Origin: Saccharibacillus sp. CPCC 101409
GTDB lineage: Bacteria; Bacillota; Bacilli; Paenibacillales; Paenibacillaceae
DNA: 64,000 nucleotides
Direction: 5' to 3'
Assembly: GCF_030518235.1 (NCBI RefSeq)
Contig: NZ_JAULSA010000001.1
Location: 806,001 to 870,000, forward strand
Positions within the stretch are counted from its first letter, which is position 1, and the number at the start of each line of letters is the position of its first letter. Made by a program: the position numbers and the translations under genes. This document shows, in pieces, positions 63,153-64,000 of this stretch. The notes beneath the pieces were generated by a model. That model was not told the DNA's origin, searched no databases, and saw nothing but the letters and a program-made list of their open reading frames with translations.

Positions 63153-64000
63153 ATGGATCAAAGCGTAATCACAAGCTATAACGAAGCGAAAAAGCTGTAT
63201 GCGGCCCACGGCATCGACGTGGACGCGGTGCTCGACAAACTGGCGGAAGTCAAAGTCTCGCTGCACTGCTGGCAGGGCGACGATGTGCGCGGCTTTCTTT
63301 TCCGAGACAAAGAACTGAGCGGCGGCATCGCCGTGACGGGCAGCTATCCGGGCCGGGCCCGCACGCCCCGGGAGCTGAGAGACGATCTGGAAAAAGCGCT
63401 GTCGCTGATTCCAGGCAAGCACCGGGTCAACCTACACGCGATCTACGCCGATACCGACGAGAAAGTCGATCTGGACGAGCTGGAGCCGCGCCATTTTCAG
63501 AAATGGGTGGACTGGGCGAAAGAGCAGGGATTGGCCCTCGATTTCAACCCGACGTATTTCTCGCATCCCAAAGCGGAAGACGGCTTTACCCTGAGCCATC
63601 CGGACGAAGAGATCCGCAGGTTCTGGATTCGCCACGGAAAAGCGTCGCGCAGGATCGCCGAGCACTTCGGGCGCGAACTGGGGCAGACCTGCTATACGAA
63701 CTTCTGGATGCCGGACGGCTATAAGGACGCGCCGGTGGACCGGCTTGCGCCTAGGCAGCGCCTGGCGGATTCGCTGGACGAAATCTTCGAAGAACAGATC
63801 GACGAACGCTACAATATCGACGGCGTGGAAAGCAAACTGTTCGGCATCGGATCGGAAAGTTATGTCGTCGGCTCGCACGAATTCTATCTCGGCTACGGGC
63901 TGACGCGCGGCAAAGCGATTACGCTCGACGCGGGACATTTTCATCCGACGGAAGTCATCAGCAACAAGTTGTCTTCGGTTCTGCTGTTCGGCAAGCAGCT
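63153..64000 (+). CDS. rhaA: L-rhamnose isomerase, N-terminal part
   Basis: 282 of about 420 residues; the gene runs off the window. It converts L-rhamnose to L-rhamnulose. [64 protein letters not shown] and [13 protein letters not shown], which holds metal ligands, identify it clearly. AAGGAGAG precedes the ATG. The aldolase (rhaD) is presumably just downstream. Confidence 0.96.
   Translation, partial: MDQSVITSYNEAKKLYAAHGIDVDAVLDKLAEVKVSLHCWQGDDVRGFLFRDKELSGGIAVTGSYPGRARTPRELRDDLEKALSLIPGKHRVNLHAIYADTDEKVDLDELEPRHFQKWVDWAKEQGLALDFNPTYFSHPKAEDGFTLSHPDEEIRRFWIRHGKASRRIAEHFGRELGQTCYTNFWMPDGYKDAPVDRLAPRQRLADSLDEIFEEQIDERYNIDGVESKLFGIGSESYVVGSHEFYLGYGLTRGKAITLDAGHFHPTEVISNKLSSVLLFGKQ

Overview
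This is a 64 kb piece of a GC-rich Firmicute chromosome. Gene order (ytoI-dnaE-accDA-pyk-fxsA-citZ-icd-mdh), frequent GTG/TTG starts, strong AGGAGG ribosome sites and perfect GlnR-type and PerR-type boxes point to Paenibacillaceae (Paenibacillus or Saccharibacillus). This is inference; no marker gene such as 16S rRNA is present. I see no rRNA, tRNA, CRISPR array, transposase or prophage. The window holds ordinary core chromosome with a few small accessory pockets.

Layout. 0-7.4 kb: 3' end of aldA, a PadR/membrane-protein pair, then aroF, a beta-type glutamine synthetase behind a GlnR/TnrA box, serC, trmL and an AbrB-like regulator with four cysteines. 7.5-14 kb: a phosphodiester-glycosidase operon, a DUF2161 nuclease-like protein, and a LacI regulator next to a GH2 beta-mannosidase. 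14-25.5 kb: a repeat-bearing gap, acyl-CoA thioesterase, an FMN riboswitch in front of an EamA transporter, esterase, PLD-like protein, orphan PAS histidine kinase, DegV, small membrane proteins and Dps. 25.7-31 kb: sufCDSUB behind a perfect Per box that overlaps its promoter. 31.1-34.1 kb: a compact agr-like signalling locus between two XRE-type regulators. 34-43.7 kb: a proteasome-fold-like protein, two HD-GYP proteins around a 5'-nucleotidase, YfkAB radical SAM protein, CorC/HlyC protein, HAD phosphatase and a YheA-like protein. 43.8-58.5 kb: ytoI-like gene, dnaE, accD-accA, pyk, fxsA and the TCA genes citZ, icd, mdh. 58.7-64 kb: membrane protein, SDR, and an L-rhamnose operon fucO-rhaB-rhaA cut by the window end.

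Most interesting. The 31.6-33.3 kb locus encodes a multi-pass membrane protein, an AgrB-type peptide protease with His76/Cys83, a 40-residue AgrD-like peptide read in frame inside the 3' end of agrB from its own Shine-Dalgarno, and a stand-alone LytTR DNA-binding protein. No histidine-kinase domain and no receiver domain is encoded. It looks like a kinase-less peptide quorum-sensing module, a possible cross between agr and the membrane-inhibitor/LytTR (HdrRM/BrsRM-type) systems. Other leads are the FMN-riboswitch-controlled EamA transporter as a riboflavin importer candidate, the Per box on suf, a structured element upstream of citZ, and the proteasome-like orphan protein.

Starts were set by ribosome sites and family alignments from memory. 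Many long antisense reading frames are GC-rich shadows and are left out.
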